A stretch of 64,000 bases of DNA from Rhodobacteraceae bacterium HIMB11 (GCA_000472185.1 AVDB01000004.1:186001-250000), one strand, 5' to 3'; shown: positions 9,051 to 18,738, numbered from the stretch's first letter. Numbers and translations: made by a program. Notes: a model not told the origin generated them from the letters alone.

Positions 9051-10412
9051 CTACATGATCCCGTCCAATGCGGCAATGTCAAATCCTGAGGAGGGGACAA
9101 GTTCGACACCTGTCTTGCTCATCCGTACCTCTAGCCCCGCGGCCTGATAGGCGGATTTCAGTCTGTCGACTTCGCCGAAATCTTTGGTCTCCATGGCGGT
9201 TTGACGGGCGGCAAACAGATGCGCCTCGTGTGCGGATAAATCCACGGACTCTGCCCATGCGCCCATATCAGGCGTCAGCAATCCAAGAAGCTCGGCACCC
9301 GCACGCAGCCCCGCAACATCACCTGCGTTCGCCAATTTGTGCAGCTCTGCAATCACACCTGCCGTGTTCAAATCGTCACCCAGCGTGTCCAAAATGGATT
9401 GGGGCAGTGTGCCCGTCGCATGATCGGCAACTAATCCACGCCATTTGCGCAGAGTTTTTTCGGCCTCTTTCGCCTTGGCATCGGTCCAATCCATTGGTTT
9501 GCCATAATGCGTTGATAGGAACACAAAACGGATCACTTCGCCCGCATAGCCCTGATCCAACAAGTCACGCACGGTAAAGAAATTGCCAAGGGATTTTGAC
9601 ATTTTTTTACCTTCGACCTGTAGCATTTCATTATGCAGCCAAATGTTCGCAAATCCCGCTTCGGGATAGGCGCAGCAGCTTTGGGCGATTTCGTTTTCAT
9701 GATGGGGAAACATCAAATCGTTGCCGCCGCCATGAATGTCAAACGATGCGCCAAGAAGTTCGTAGGACATGGCAGAACATTCAATATGCCACCCAGGGCG
9801 ACCACGGCCCCACGGGCTGTCCCAACCTGGCAGGTCATCGGCAGAGGGTTTCCATAGGACAAAATCCATTGGGTCGCGTTTATAGGGGGCCACCTCGACC
9901 CGGGCGCCCGCGATCATATCATCCAGTGATCGACCAGATAGTTTTCCATAATCTTCATAAGAGGACACAGAAAACAAAACATGCCCTTCTGCGGCATAGG
10001 CATGGCCGTCAGAAATCAACTGTGCAATCATCGCAACCATTTGGTCGATGTATTCCGTCGCCCGTGGCATATGCGTTGGCAACAGATTGCCAAGCGCATC
10101 CATATCATCCAAATACCACTGCATTGTTTCTGCTGTGATCTCAGAAATGTCCCGTCCACTGGATGCAGCGCGTGCGTTGATTTTGTCGTCCACATCGGTG
10201 AAATTACGAACATAGGTTACATGGTCAGTACCATACATCTGTCGCAATAAGCGGAACAGCACATCAAACATGATCACATTGCGCGCGTTCCCAATATGGG
10301 CGCGGTCGTACACGGTGGGCCCACACAAATACATGCGCACATTGTTCGGATCAATCGGAGCAAACCCCTCTTTCTGGCGGCTCATTGAATTGTGCAATTT
10401 GATCGTCGTCAT
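9051..10412 (-). CDS. cysS: Cysteinyl-tRNA synthetase
   Basis: 453 residues, class I synthetase attaching cysteine to tRNA-Cys. [19 protein letters not shown] contains the Cys-Zn ligand and the HIGN version of the HIGH motif. WHIECSAMS and [15 protein letters not shown] hold further zinc ligands, and KMSKSLGNF is the KMSKS loop. The ATG at 10412 has AAAGGA upstream, better than the in-frame ATG at 10436. cimA follows downstream. Confidence 0.96.
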   Translation of the reverse strand: MTTIKLHNSMSRQKEGFAPIDPNNVRMYLCGPTVYDRAHIGNARNVIMFDVLFRLLRQMYGTDHVTYVRNFTDVDDKINARAASSGRDISEITAETMQWYLDDMDALGNLLPTHMPRATEYIDQMVAMIAQLISDGHAYAAEGHVLFSVSSYEDYGKLSGRSLDDMIAGARVEVAPYKRDPMDFVLWKPSADDLPGWDSPWGRGRPGWHIECSAMSYELLGASFDIHGGGNDLMFPHHENEIAQSCCAYPEAGFANIWLHNEMLQVEGKKMSKSLGNFFTVRDLLDQGYAGEVIRFVFLSTHYGKPMDWTDAKAKEAEKTLRKWRGLVADHATGTLPQSILDTLGDDLNTAGVIAELHKLANAGDVAGLRAGAELLGLLTPDMGAWAESVDLSAHEAHLFAARQTAMETKDFGEVDRLKSAYQAAGLEVRMSKTGVELVPSSGFDIAALDGIM

Positions 10413-10543
10413 TTGGGTGTCCTTTGCCATGGGCATACGCAGGGTTAGGCGGGACTTAGCAATTTCATTTAGGGAATGTAAACAACCTTAAATCCAACCT
10501 CGATAGATTGAATTAGCAACAGCAAATAATGTGTGTTTCGATG

Positions 10544-10574
10544 GTCATCATGGGATGACAGCTATCAGATGACC
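10544..10574. repeat. Clustered GTCATC/GATGAC inverted repeats
   Basis: GTCATC-ATGG-GATGAC forms a perfect hairpin (10544-10559), and a third copy, GATGACC, follows at 10568-10574. The cluster lies in the divergent spacer between cysS and the aminotransferase gene, about 80 bases before the latter. It is a possible operator or leader hairpin; no regulator is implied. Confidence 0.4.
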
Positions 10575-10653
10575 TTGGGAAATTCAACACAATTCCAGTT
10601 TGACTTTTTGAACCTTCCGTGGCCCATTCGGGGGAACAGGCAAGGGGTGGCAG

Positions 10654-11829
10654 ATGCAGCTTTCAAAACGTATTCAGCAAATCACAACAGATGGGTCCGA
10701 TGGGTGGGAGATCCTGTATAAGTCCCGCGCGATGATCGCCAAGGGGCAGGATGTGTTGGAATTGACGATTGGGGAACATGACATTCGCACCGACCCCAAG
10801 ATTTTGGCGGCGATGCATCAATCGGCGCTTGGTGGGCACACAGGATACGCCAGCGTACCTGGCACACCCGAATTGCGCCGTGCGGTTGCGGCGCGTGTTC
10901 AGGAACGCACGGGTGTTCCGACCAGTCATAAAAATGTGCTGATCACCCCTGGGGGGCAGGCGGGTTTGTTTGCCGCGATCCTTTGTGCCACGGACCCGGG
11001 GGACGGCGTCGTGCATCTGGACCCCTATTACGCAACCTATCCCACCTCAATCCGCGCGGCCAGTTGTGTGCCAATGCCGATTAAAACGGGCCCCGAAAAT
11101 GATTTCCAACCCAGTGCCGCTGATTTGGCCACCCGTCCCGAGGGTGCGCGTGCATTTCTGATGAATTCGCCCAATAACCCAACGGGCAACGTCTATTCCA
11201 CCGAAACGATTGAGGCGGTCGCGGAATACGTTCAGAACAATGATTTAACGCTGATTTCAGATGAGGTTTATGACACACAAATTTGGTCAGGCGCGCACGT
11301 TTCACCACGTGCCTTACCCAACATGGCCGAACGCACGATTGTGATCGGTTCCATGTCCAAAAGCCATGCAATGACGGGCAGTCGCATTGGTTGGGTCATC
11401 GCCCCAGAAGGGGCGATTGAAAACATGATCGATCTGGCGACCAACACGACCTACGGCGTTGCGGGGTTTGTTCAGGATGCGGCCCTGTTCGCCTTGTCCC
11501 AAGGAGAGGTCTTTGAAGAGAAGATTGCCGCCTCATTTAAACGACGGCGCGAAATTGCGCTGTCTATTTTGCAAGGGTTTCCAAATATTCCGATGATTGC
11601 GCCGCGTGGGGGAATGTATCTGATGTTGGATGTCCGCAAAACGGGGTTAAGCGGGATTGAATTTGCAAATCGGTTGCTGGATGAACGATCCATTGCCGTG
11701 ATGCCCGGGGAGAGTTTCGGAGACTCTGCGGCAGGTCATATACGTGTGGCAATGACAATCACAGATGATCGTTTTGGCGATGCCCTGCGAGGTCTATGCG
11801 AATATGCAGAAAGTTTGATGCATGGCTGA
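10654..11829 (+). CDS. Class I/II PLP-dependent aminotransferase
   Basis: 391 residues, fold type I. Visible are NSPNNPTGNVY (the substrate/PLP N-P-x-G motif), LISDEVYDTQIW, and GSMSKSHAMTGSRIGW with the PLP lysine and arginine. The C-terminal MPGESFGDSAAGHIRVAM binds the substrate carboxylate. It is similar to the aspartate/arginine:pyruvate aminotransferase-like group; the amino donor cannot be fixed from sequence. AAGGGG precedes the ATG. The TfoX-C gene overlaps its 3' end by eight bases. Confidence 0.88.
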   Translation: MQLSKRIQQITTDGSDGWEILYKSRAMIAKGQDVLELTIGEHDIRTDPKILAAMHQSALGGHTGYASVPGTPELRRAVAARVQERTGVPTSHKNVLITPGGQAGLFAAILCATDPGDGVVHLDPYYATYPTSIRAASCVPMPIKTGPENDFQPSAADLATRPEGARAFLMNSPNNPTGNVYSTETIEAVAEYVQNNDLTLISDEVYDTQIWSGAHVSPRALPNMAERTIVIGSMSKSHAMTGSRIGWVIAPEGAIENMIDLATNTTYGVAGFVQDAALFALSQGEVFEEKIAASFKRRREIALSILQGFPNIPMIAPRGGMYLMLDVRKTGLSGIEFANRLLDERSIAVMPGESFGDSAAGHIRVAMTITDDRFGDALRGLCEYAESLMHG

Positions 11830-12160
11830 CCCCATATCCTCAATCCGCAATTTGGGGCCTGCGGTTGAAGAAAGCTTTGCTCGCGCTGGGATCACGAGTG
11901 CTGAAGAGTTACGTGAAATGGGCGCGGATGCCGGGTATCTACGTCTGTTGCAATCAGGGTCACGGCCCCATTTCATTGCCTATTACGCATTGGTCATGGG
12001 GTTGCAGGGGCGGTCATGGAATGATCTGGATGACACTGAAAAGGCTGCCTTGCGTGTGCGATTTGACGCGTTAAAGGCCCAGGTCACAACACCATCTGCC
12101 CCCGCAGGGATCGAAGCAGTTCTGGATAAAATCGGCGTTGGAATACGTCGTAATAAATAG
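11822..12160 (+). CDS. TfoX/Sxy C-terminal domain protein
   Basis: 112 residues. The first 80 resemble the stand-alone TfoX C-terminal domain, with ISSIRNLGPAVEESFARAGITSAEELREMG (split across two helices of a helix-hairpin-helix-like fold) and HFIAYYALVMGLQGRSWNDL. In gammaproteobacteria full TfoX activates competence, but this short form lacks the N-terminal domain, so its role is unknown. It overlaps the aminotransferase by eight bases and is translationally coupled to it; it converges with the MFS gene two bases on. Confidence 0.75.
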   Translation: MADPISSIRNLGPAVEESFARAGITSAEELREMGADAGYLRLLQSGSRPHFIAYYALVMGLQGRSWNDLDDTEKAALRVRFDALKAQVTTPSAPAGIEAVLDKIGVGIRRNK

Positions 12161-12162
12161 GT

Positions 12163-13389
12163 TTAGGCGCGACGTTTTTGCATCGCAAGCCAGATCAAAG
12201 CCCCGCCCGCAAGTGTTAAGAACGGGACCATCGCAATATTCACGGCGGTCCACCCTTCTACAGGAGAGCCACCAGAACAATTCATCAATCCACCAGATGA
12301 CAGCGACGCGACCGTTACACCGCCGAAGACAAAAAAGTCATTCATTCCCTGAACAATTCCTTTTTCTTCGGGATTATGGGCCGATGCCAGCATCGTTGTG
12401 GCGCCAATAAAGCCAAAGTTCCAACCAACACCTAATAGGATCAAGGCAAGGAAGAAGTTTTCAACATCGACCCCCTGCAACGCCACGGCACCTGCGCAGC
12501 CCAATATAAACAAGCCCGCTGCAACAATCTTGGCGGTGCCAAACCGCGCGATCAAATGGCCTGTGAAAAAGGATGGGATAAACATCGCCAATACGTGGGC
12601 CGACACAACATCGGCGGCAGTATTTTGTTCAAACCCGCATCCAACCACCGCCAATGGCGTTGATGTCATCACAAGGTTCATTAATGCGTAGGATACCATC
12701 GCACAGATCATGGCGACGGCCACAGTGGGTGTTTTCATAATTTCCCAACGGCTGCGACTAACAGGTGCATCTGCGCGGCGAGGTTCAGGCTTTGGGATGT
12801 TTAAGGCCAAAAACAGAAGTGACCCAAACACGTTGATCGCAATCATCGCCAGATAGGTGCCCATAAACGGTACAACCATGGACTGAGCGGTCACTTTAAC
12901 CAATTGCGGCCCGATCAATGCGGATGCAAGTCCACCCGCCATGACATAAGATATCGCTTTAGGGCGAAACGCTTCGCTTGCTGTGTCAGCTGCTGCAAAA
13001 CGGTAAAATCCTTGTGCAGACATGTATATTCCCGTCAAAAACGACCCCAACAAGAATACCTCAAACGAATGCAGGTACAGCCCATATGCACCAACCGCAC
13101 CACCCATCGCGCCGCCAAAGGCACCTACAAAAAATCCAACACGTCGACCATAGCGCTGCATAATCATCGACAGTGGATTTGCCGCCAACATTGATCCCAA
13201 AACAATCAATGAAATCGGCAGGGTGGCATAACAAGGGTTGGGCGCCAACGTCTGTCCCGCCAGTCCCCCAATTGTAAAGATCATAGGCATCTGTGATCCA
13301 AGGATCGCCTGCGCCAAAACCAAAACTGTTACGTTAAATTTCGCGCGTTTATGTGCGCCAGCATCCGTGCCAATATCAGTATGTGTCAT
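12163..13389 (-). CDS. Major facilitator superfamily transporter
   Basis: 408 residues with about 12 hydrophobic segments in two bundles. The 2-3 loop carries MIMQRYGRRVGFFVG, the MFS motif A type sequence. The substrate is unknown. Two ATGs (13395, 13389) are possible; AAGGGA is spaced five bases from the second, so 13389 is preferred. It is divergent from cobK. Confidence 0.85.
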   Translation of the reverse strand: MTHTDIGTDAGAHKRAKFNVTVLVLAQAILGSQMPMIFTIGGLAGQTLAPNPCYATLPISLIVLGSMLAANPLSMIMQRYGRRVGFFVGAFGGAMGGAVGAYGLYLHSFEVFLLGSFLTGIYMSAQGFYRFAAADTASEAFRPKAISYVMAGGLASALIGPQLVKVTAQSMVVPFMGTYLAMIAINVFGSLLFLALNIPKPEPRRADAPVSRSRWEIMKTPTVAVAMICAMVSYALMNLVMTSTPLAVVGCGFEQNTAADVVSAHVLAMFIPSFFTGHLIARFGTAKIVAAGLFILGCAGAVALQGVDVENFFLALILLGVGWNFGFIGATTMLASAHNPEEKGIVQGMNDFFVFGGVTVASLSSGGLMNCSGGSPVEGWTAVNIAMVPFLTLAGGALIWLAMQKRRA

Positions 13390-13496
13390 ACGCATCCCTT
13401 AGGAGCCTGACCGCATCCCTGCAAGCAAAAAGTGCGAAACCTGCCTCACGTCACGTGTAACATTGCGCATCCACCCAAAATGCGTAGTCTGAGCCT

Positions 13497-14234
13497 ATGC
13501 AAAGTGCCGCAAAAATTTTGGTTCTATCTGGTACCCGAGAAGGGGTGGAAGTGATCCAACGTTTACAGGAAAAACAAGTGTATGTAATCGCCTCTGTCGC
13601 GGGTGATGCACGCACGCGCGTTACGTTCACAACCCCCGTTCATTTTGGTGGGTTTGCCACACAGGCTGATTTCGCGGATTTCCTTGGCAAAAATGAAATC
13701 ACGCATGTGTTGGATGCAAGTCATCCAAACGACCCGCAGATATCGGTTCAAACCAAACAGTGGTGCCGCGGACTTGATGTGAAATTCCTGAACATCACAC
13801 GATCTGGATGGCGTGCGGAGGCAGGGGATAGGTGGCACATTGTGGCCCGTGAAGCGGATGTTGCGCCGGTAATCACAGACCCCGCGCGGGTATTTTTGGC
13901 GACAGGGCGCATGCGATTGTCCGAATTTTCGAATTTGGATCACTGTTATTTATATTGCCGTCAGATTGATGTTGCCCCTGATGCCTTTCCATTTTCAAAT
14001 GGCGAATATGTGTTGGGCCATCCCCCCTTTAGTGTCGAAGATGAAATGGCGCTGTTTGAACGTTTGAAAATAGATTGGCTGGTTTTGCGCAACTCAGGGG
14101 GGGAACGTAGTATGTCAAAATTGATCGCCGCGCGCCATTTGGGCCTGCCCGTCGCTATGATTGATCGCCCAGCTGCGGTTTCGCCCAGCGTCGAAACCGT
14201 TGATCAGGCCTTGGAATGGTTGAAAGCATGTTAA
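13497..14234 (+). CDS. cobK: Cobalt-precorrin-6A / precorrin-6A reductase
   Basis: 245 residues of the CobK/CbiJ family, which reduces precorrin-6A with NAD(P)H in corrin ring synthesis. The N-terminal ILVLSGTREGVEVIQRL binds the cofactor; THVLDASHPNDPQIS, FLATGRMRLSEFSN, and LVLRNSGGERSMSKLIAAR are family blocks. CobK usually has THP where THVLDASHP reads here. The gene is isolated: no other cobalamin genes are nearby and I see no B12 riboswitch upstream. It runs into the alkA-like gene with overlap. Confidence 0.85.
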   Translation: MQSAAKILVLSGTREGVEVIQRLQEKQVYVIASVAGDARTRVTFTTPVHFGGFATQADFADFLGKNEITHVLDASHPNDPQISVQTKQWCRGLDVKFLNITRSGWRAEAGDRWHIVAREADVAPVITDPARVFLATGRMRLSEFSNLDHCYLYCRQIDVAPDAFPFSNGEYVLGHPPFSVEDEMALFERLKIDWLVLRNSGGERSMSKLIAARHLGLPVAMIDRPAAVSPSVETVDQALEWLKAC

Positions 14235-14860
14235 ATGAACGTTTGATATTAGGGGATGCTTGTGTCGCAGAAGGGGCTGCATGGCTTGCTGCGCATGATC
14301 CACGTTTTGCCGAGGCCTTGGAAATAACGGGCCCTTTGCCCCTGCGTTTGCGCGAGGGGGGATTTCATCAACTGCTCTCTGCCATTGTGTCCCAACAACT
14401 GAGTGTTTCGGCCGCCGCCGCAATTTGGGCACGGGTGGAAAAGGCAGGTGTGATAACGCCCGCGGCCATTCAGAATTGCAGTGAACAGGATCTGCGCGCC
14501 TTGGGCCTTAGTCGGCAAAAAATTGGATATGCGCGCGCGCTTGCGGATGCGGGGATTGATTTTGACGCCTTACCTCAAAAACCACTGGATGATGTGCTCG
14601 CTGAATTGACTGCTGTGTCAGGTATTGGTGTGTGGACGGCGGAAATTTATGCGATGTTCAGTTTGCATCGCGCCGATGTGTTTGCCCATGCGGATTTGGC
14701 ATTACAAGAGGCCGCGCGGCATTTGTTTGATCTGAATAAACGCCCAACGCCCAAGGTGATGCGCGATATGGCCGATCAGTGGCGTCCATGGAGATCGGTT
14801 GCAGCGCGTCTGTTATGGGCCTATTACAAGCACATCAATGAACGCGAGGGAGTGCGATGA
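14228..14860 (+). CDS. DNA-3-methyladenine glycosylase II (AlkA-like, HhH-GPD)
   Basis: 210 residues. It shows the helix-hairpin-helix LTAVSGIGVWTAEIYAM followed by HRADVFAHADLALQ, whose aspartate is the catalytic residue of the HhH-GPD superfamily, and LLSAIVSQQLSVSAAAAIW near the N-terminus. It removes alkylated purines in base excision repair. It lacks the extra N-terminal domain of E. coli AlkA. An in-frame ATG lies at 14216, but 14228 aligns with family N-termini from memory; the choice is uncertain. It overlaps cobK and ends in an ATGA overlap with the esterase. Confidence 0.85.
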   Translation: MLNERLILGDACVAEGAAWLAAHDPRFAEALEITGPLPLRLREGGFHQLLSAIVSQQLSVSAAAAIWARVEKAGVITPAAIQNCSEQDLRALGLSRQKIGYARALADAGIDFDALPQKPLDDVLAELTAVSGIGVWTAEIYAMFSLHRADVFAHADLALQEAARHLFDLNKRPTPKVMRDMADQWRPWRSVAARLLWAYYKHINEREGVR

Positions 14861-15522
14861 CACGAGTTTTATCCGCAGGACGCAAAGAACCCCAATCTGG
14901 TGACACACGCTCTGCCGTCGTGTTTTTGCATGGCTATGGCGCAAATGGCGCGGATCTGTTGGGATTGGCCGATCCATTGGCGGACCATCTGCCCGATACA
15001 TTATTTGTCGCCCCCGATGCCCCTGAAAACTGTGCGGGCAGCCCGTTTGGCTATCAGTGGTTTCCAATCCCATGGATTGATGGATCAAGCGAAGAGGAAA
15101 GCAGCCGTGGCATGCAGCAGGCGGTAGAAGACCTAAACGCCTTTCTTGATGCGCTGATGGTGGATGAGGATTTGTTGCCAGAACAGGTGTGCCTGTTCGG
15201 ATTTTCCCAAGGCACCATGATGTCGCTGCATGTGGCTCCTCGTCGCGAAGATCCCGTGGCAGGGATTGTTGCGTTTTCGGGGCGTTTGTTGGAACCAGAA
15301 CTGCTGGCGGATGAGTTGCAATCGCGCATGCCCATCCTGCTGGTTCATGGGGATCAGGATGATGTCGTGCCGGTTCAATCCCTACCGCAAGCGGCAGAGG
15401 CATTACAAAATGCAGGCTTTAGTGATGTCTATGCCCATGTGATGAAGGGTACGGCCCACGGCATTGCGCCTGATGGGCTAAGTGTTGCGTTGGCCTTCAT
15501 CCGCGATCAATTAGGGTTCTAA
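14857..15522 (+). CDS. Phospholipase/carboxylesterase family hydrolase
   Basis: 221 residues, alpha/beta hydrolase of the YpfH/carboxylesterase group. The oxyanion segment is VVFLHGYGANGADL, the nucleophile serine lies in LFGFSQGTMM, the acid in HGDQDDVVPV, and the histidine in GTAHGIAPDG. It probably hydrolyses short carboxyl or lysophospholipid esters in the cytosol. ATGA overlap with the upstream glycosylase makes it the third gene of the cobK-alkA unit. Confidence 0.87.
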   Translation: MTRVLSAGRKEPQSGDTRSAVVFLHGYGANGADLLGLADPLADHLPDTLFVAPDAPENCAGSPFGYQWFPIPWIDGSSEEESSRGMQQAVEDLNAFLDALMVDEDLLPEQVCLFGFSQGTMMSLHVAPRREDPVAGIVAFSGRLLEPELLADELQSRMPILLVHGDQDDVVPVQSLPQAAEALQNAGFSDVYAHVMKGTAHGIAPDGLSVALAFIRDQLGF

Positions 15523-15665
15523 TCGTCATAGGCCTGTAACACGGGGCAGTTCCTATTCTGACCAAGATATTGCTATATCAAGGGGCTTGATCGAATTGGA
15601 TCACGATATATAGTGGTTACAAAGATATCTAATAAGTGAGTAGTGAACAAACAGGGGACCCCCCA

Positions 15666-16250
15666 ATGGACGGCGAATTTAGGACAGACTTTGTAAGGCA
15701 ACCAGTTGGATCAAATCATCATCCCGCGCTGGTGTTGAATGCGGATTATAGGCCACTTTCCTATTATCCACTGTCCCTTTGGTCCTGGCAGGATGCGGTC
15801 AAGGCGGCCTATATGGATCGGGTCGATATCGTTGCGGAATATGACACCATCGTGCGCAGCCCGACGACCGAAATCCGCATTCCGTCTGTCGTTGTTCTGC
15901 GCGATTACGTAAAACCGCAAAAGCGCGTAGCCTTCACGCGCTTTAATTTATTTTTACGGGACGGGTTTCAATGCCAATATTGCGGCTCCAAAGGGGATTT
16001 GACGTTTGATCACGTGGTTCCACGAAAATCTGGGGGCGTGACCAGTTGGGAAAATGTGGTTGCGGCCTGTTCCAAATGTAACCTGAAAAAAGGGTCCAAG
16101 GCGCTGCGCCATTCTGGCCTATCACTGCGCCAACAACCGCGCCAACCGGGTGCAGAAGAATTGCGCAATCTTGGCCGCCGTTTCCCGCCAAACCACTTGC
16201 ACGAAAGTTGGATGGATTTCCTATACTGGGATACGGAATTGGAATCTTGA
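15666..16250 (+). CDS. HNH endonuclease family protein
   Basis: 194 residues, a widely conserved alphaproteobacterial HNH protein. The HNH zinc/ββα region is FQCQYCGSKGDLTFDHVVPR, with ENVVAACSKCNLKKG after it: two CxxC zinc knuckles and the catalytic His. The N-terminal ALVLNADYRPLSYYPLS and C-terminal FPPNHLHESWMDFLYW are family hallmarks. Function is unestablished. A GTG at 15636 opens the frame, but ATG 15666 with AGGGGA upstream matches the family start. A long gap follows. Confidence 0.87.
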   Translation: MDGEFRTDFVRQPVGSNHHPALVLNADYRPLSYYPLSLWSWQDAVKAAYMDRVDIVAEYDTIVRSPTTEIRIPSVVVLRDYVKPQKRVAFTRFNLFLRDGFQCQYCGSKGDLTFDHVVPRKSGGVTSWENVVAACSKCNLKKGSKALRHSGLSLRQQPRQPGAEELRNLGRRFPPNHLHESWMDFLYWDTELES

Positions 16251-17022
16251 GGCGTCGATAAATCGCTTGTTCTTTAGAAGCGGCACATGGTGGGTGCGTT
16301 TCCAACTCGTAAAGTTAAAGCGTATTTAAATCTGCAACCATCATGTCACCGTTTCATCGCCAGTTCGAGATTAGTGACTGACCTGAGATAGCGCGATATT
16401 TTGGGTTTGGTTTTTAAATCGAAGTTCAAGCACACGCCCGTGGGCGGTTAACAGGGCTGAGGAAACGAAGCCCCACCCTTTGGGGCGGGCGTGGGCTGGA
16501 CCACGCGCGATTAGTCTTGGCTACGCTTCGACCGCGCATGATCTGGGTGAATGAAATCAAAGATTTCTTGAAGACATTTCATAAATCCAAATTTCGTCTC
16601 CAAACATTGGATTTATTCGGGTCGGTCACGATTTTGTCAAATGGTTGGTTTGTTTCCGTATAGGAGGAATATCTTACCAACGGTTCCTTGAACAACATTT
16701 AACCCAGCGGCGCATTAGTGCATCCTGATTTCCAAATAAGAAAACACAAATATGCATGGGAACAAAAGCAGGAGTTCACGCCAGTATCCTTGCATTTCTG
16801 TGGCATATTGATTAACTTTGGGTGGATTTTTGAATGCGGGTAGCAAAGCTGACTACATTAGCCACACCCCAGACATTGCCGAATGCAATGGCAACGCACA
16901 AATGACAATGACACCGACGGGGCTGATAAACGACACCAAAAATGGGGCATTGGTTTGTGCGCTTTGGGCGTGATCTATTATTTCACCGTATATTCAGATT
17001 TGGTCGAACAGGTAACCCTGAC
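16251..17022. other. Long gap with no convincing gene
   Basis: About 770 bases between the HNH gene and a membrane protein gene. It is mostly AT-rich with short frames only. A TAGGAGGAAT sequence near 16662-16671 resembles a strong ribosome-binding site but no start codon is suitably placed after it. The GC-rich patch near 16433-16535 is listed separately. No tRNA, insertion sequence end or repeat array was recognised. Confidence 0.5.
16433..16535. ncRNA. Candidate structured RNA patch (unassigned)
   Basis: A sharply GC-rich stretch inside AT-rich intergenic DNA. It contains consecutive self-complementary units: CGCC-CGTG-GGCG, then GGGCT-N10-AGCCC, then CCCC-N6-GGGG, and a final GCGCG...CGCGC pairing. 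I could not match it from memory to 6S, tmRNA, RNase P, SRP RNA or a known riboswitch. A degraded gene remnant is the alternative. Strand is not determined. Confidence 0.25.
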
Positions 17023-17520
17023 ATGGTCACAGGATTTTTCAGATCGCTTTATGGGGTGTCATTTGCAATGGTACTGACATTCGGAACGTTGGTGCCAGCA
17101 CTAAAATATGCATTTGACGGATATGATGCATTTTTGGGCGCACTGTCCCTGATCCCCGCTGCGGTCCTTGCAGGGTTCAGCATCGCGCGGCCGTATTCAT
17201 TTTCGGGCACTGTGCCCAACGTCGAATATTCTGCCAGTGCGATTTGGTTGGCGGCAAGTCAGGGGTTGTTTTTTTCGCTGATTATGACCATGCACTATGG
17301 TGTAGAACATGCAGTGCCCGAAATCCTGTTTATTATTTTAGGCGGCATTCAGTTGATTTTGATGCAAGTACCCGACGCATCGGCGCAGCGCGATCCGCAG
17401 TTTGACACAATTGATTTGGCCTTGCCCTTCATTGCCGCCGCGGTTTTATGCGTGGGGGTGCGGATCGATGATGATATGGCGTCCATTATCATCCTCACCT
17501 CTTTGGTTATTCTATGCTAA
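17023..17520 (+). CDS. Hypothetical multi-pass membrane protein
   Basis: 165 residues with about five hydrophobic segments and no family I recognise. The start at 17023 (MVTGFFRSLYG) is chosen because the first membrane segment follows directly and an AGG lies about ten bases upstream; the open frame continues upstream to 16942. Charged residues cluster at 125-140 (DASAQRDPQFD). It sits alone between a long gap and the rplM promoter, and an inner-membrane location is likely. Confidence 0.5.
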   Translation: MVTGFFRSLYGVSFAMVLTFGTLVPALKYAFDGYDAFLGALSLIPAAVLAGFSIARPYSFSGTVPNVEYSASAIWLAASQGLFFSLIMTMHYGVEHAVPEILFIILGGIQLILMQVPDASAQRDPQFDTIDLALPFIAAAVLCVGVRIDDDMASIIILTSLVILC

Positions 17521-17676
17521 CGTGCAAGGGTTGCAGAGTACGACAGCCCCAACGCCACAGGCAATCATCGGCGTTTCGGTATTGGGTTGGCGATATTTCT
17601 ATTAATATTTATGGGGTAAATTAATACCTATTTTATAATAGTCTGTTTTTAAACTATTATTTGTTATTTCACGCGC

Positions 17677-17704
17677 TTGACTGTGCAATTCAACCCTATA
17701 TAAC
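17677..17704 (+). promoter_or_regulatory. Promoter of rplM-rpsI
   Basis: TTGACT at 17677-17682, a 16-base spacer and TATAAC at 17699-17704, close to the sigma-70 consensus. The expected transcript start near 17711 leaves a leader of about 50 bases before rplM. Confidence 0.7.
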
Positions 17705-17718
17705 GCCCCAATGAATTG

Positions 17719-17741
17719 CACGGGGGTTGGCCCCGTGTTTT
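17719..17741 (+). promoter_or_regulatory. GC-rich hairpin with T-run in the rplM leader
   Basis: A perfect 7-bp stem CACGGGG / CCCCGTG with a GTTGG loop, followed by TTTT, lies between the predicted transcript start and the rplM start codon. It could act as an attenuator, a 5'-end stabiliser or a ribosomal-protein binding site. A similar arrangement precedes rplU at 26999. Confidence 0.5.
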
Positions 17742-17760
17742 AACTTTAGGGTCATCTTCG

Positions 17761-18225
17761 ATGAAAACATTCTCTGCAACGCCAGCAGACATCGACAAGA
17801 AGTGGATCATCATCGACGCCGAGGGCGTTGTTTTGGGCCGTCTTGCATCGATTGTTGCAACACGTCTGCGTGGCAAACACAAGCCATCATTCACACCACA
17901 CATGGATTGTGGCGACAACGTAATCGTTATCAATGCTGATAAAATTCAAATGACAGGCAACAAGCGTCAAGAGAATTTCTATTGGCACACGGGCCACCCA
18001 GGTGGCATCAAATCACGCACGAAACAGCAGATCCTAGAAGGCGCCCATCCAGAGCGCGTTGTGACGTTGGCTGTTAAGCGGATGTTGCCTGGCAACCGCC
18101 TAAGCCGCCAAATCATGACCAACCTACGCGTTTACGCGGGGTCTGAGCATCCGCATGAAGCACAATCACCAGAGGTTTTGGACGTGAAGTCTATGAACCC
18201 TAAAAACACACGGGTTGCATCATAA
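17761..18225 (+). CDS. rplM: 50S ribosomal protein L13
   Basis: 154 residues, full length. It begins [19 protein letters not shown] and contains [16 protein letters not shown] and a C-terminal [15 protein letters not shown], typical of L13. L13 is an early 23S rRNA-binding assembly protein. The ATG at 17761 is preferred over the in-frame ATG at 17716, which lies near the predicted transcript start. The stop overlaps the rpsI start as TAATG, so the pair is one operon. Confidence 0.98.
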   Translation: MKTFSATPADIDKKWIIIDAEGVVLGRLASIVATRLRGKHKPSFTPHMDCGDNVIVINADKIQMTGNKRQENFYWHTGHPGGIKSRTKQQILEGAHPERVVTLAVKRMLPGNRLSRQIMTNLRVYAGSEHPHEAQSPEVLDVKSMNPKNTRVAS

Positions 18226-18713
18226 TGAGCGAAGAAATCAAATCCTTGGGCGACCTAGAATCCGTCGCCGGCGGTGCAGAAGCAGTTGTTGAAATTGCAG
18301 CACCTCGTGAACCCGTTCGTGACGAATTGGGCCGTTCATACGCAACAGGTAAGCGTAAAGACGCTGTTGCACGTGTTTGGATCAAACCAGGTTCAGGCAA
18401 AGTCACAGTCAACGGCAAAGAGATGAACGCATATTTCGCGCGTCCTGTTTTACAAATGATCCTACGCCAACCATTCCAGGTTGCAGGCGTTGAAGATCAA
18501 TTTGACGTGATGGCAACTGTCAAAGGCGGCGGTCTGTCTGGTCAGGCGGGCGCGGTTAAGCACGGTATTTCAAAAGCGCTTCAGCTTTATGATCCTGCAT
18601 TGCGTGGCGCATTGAAAGCCGCAGGCTTCCTAACACGCGATAGCCGCGTTGTGGAACGTAAGAAATACGGTAAGCGCAAAGCACGTCGTTCTTTCCAGTT
18701 CTCAAAGCGTTAA
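18225..18713 (+). CDS. rpsI: 30S ribosomal protein S9
   Basis: 162 residues. The S9 core starts at about residue 35 with [19 protein letters not shown], and the protein ends in the invariant basic tail RRSFQFSKR that reaches the P-site tRNA. An acidic N-terminal extension of about 30 residues, rich in E and A, is usual in alphaproteobacteria. It is translationally coupled to rplM. Confidence 0.98.
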   Translation: MSEEIKSLGDLESVAGGAEAVVEIAAPREPVRDELGRSYATGKRKDAVARVWIKPGSGKVTVNGKEMNAYFARPVLQMILRQPFQVAGVEDQFDVMATVKGGGLSGQAGAVKHGISKALQLYDPALRGALKAAGFLTRDSRVVERKKYGKRKARRSFQFSKR

Positions 18714-18738
18714 GTCGTTTTACAAACAAGATTTACAA

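Noticed and set aside
13390-13496. Cobalamin riboswitch upstream of cobK
   Set aside because: The 100-base spacer is too short and lacks a recognisable B12 box.
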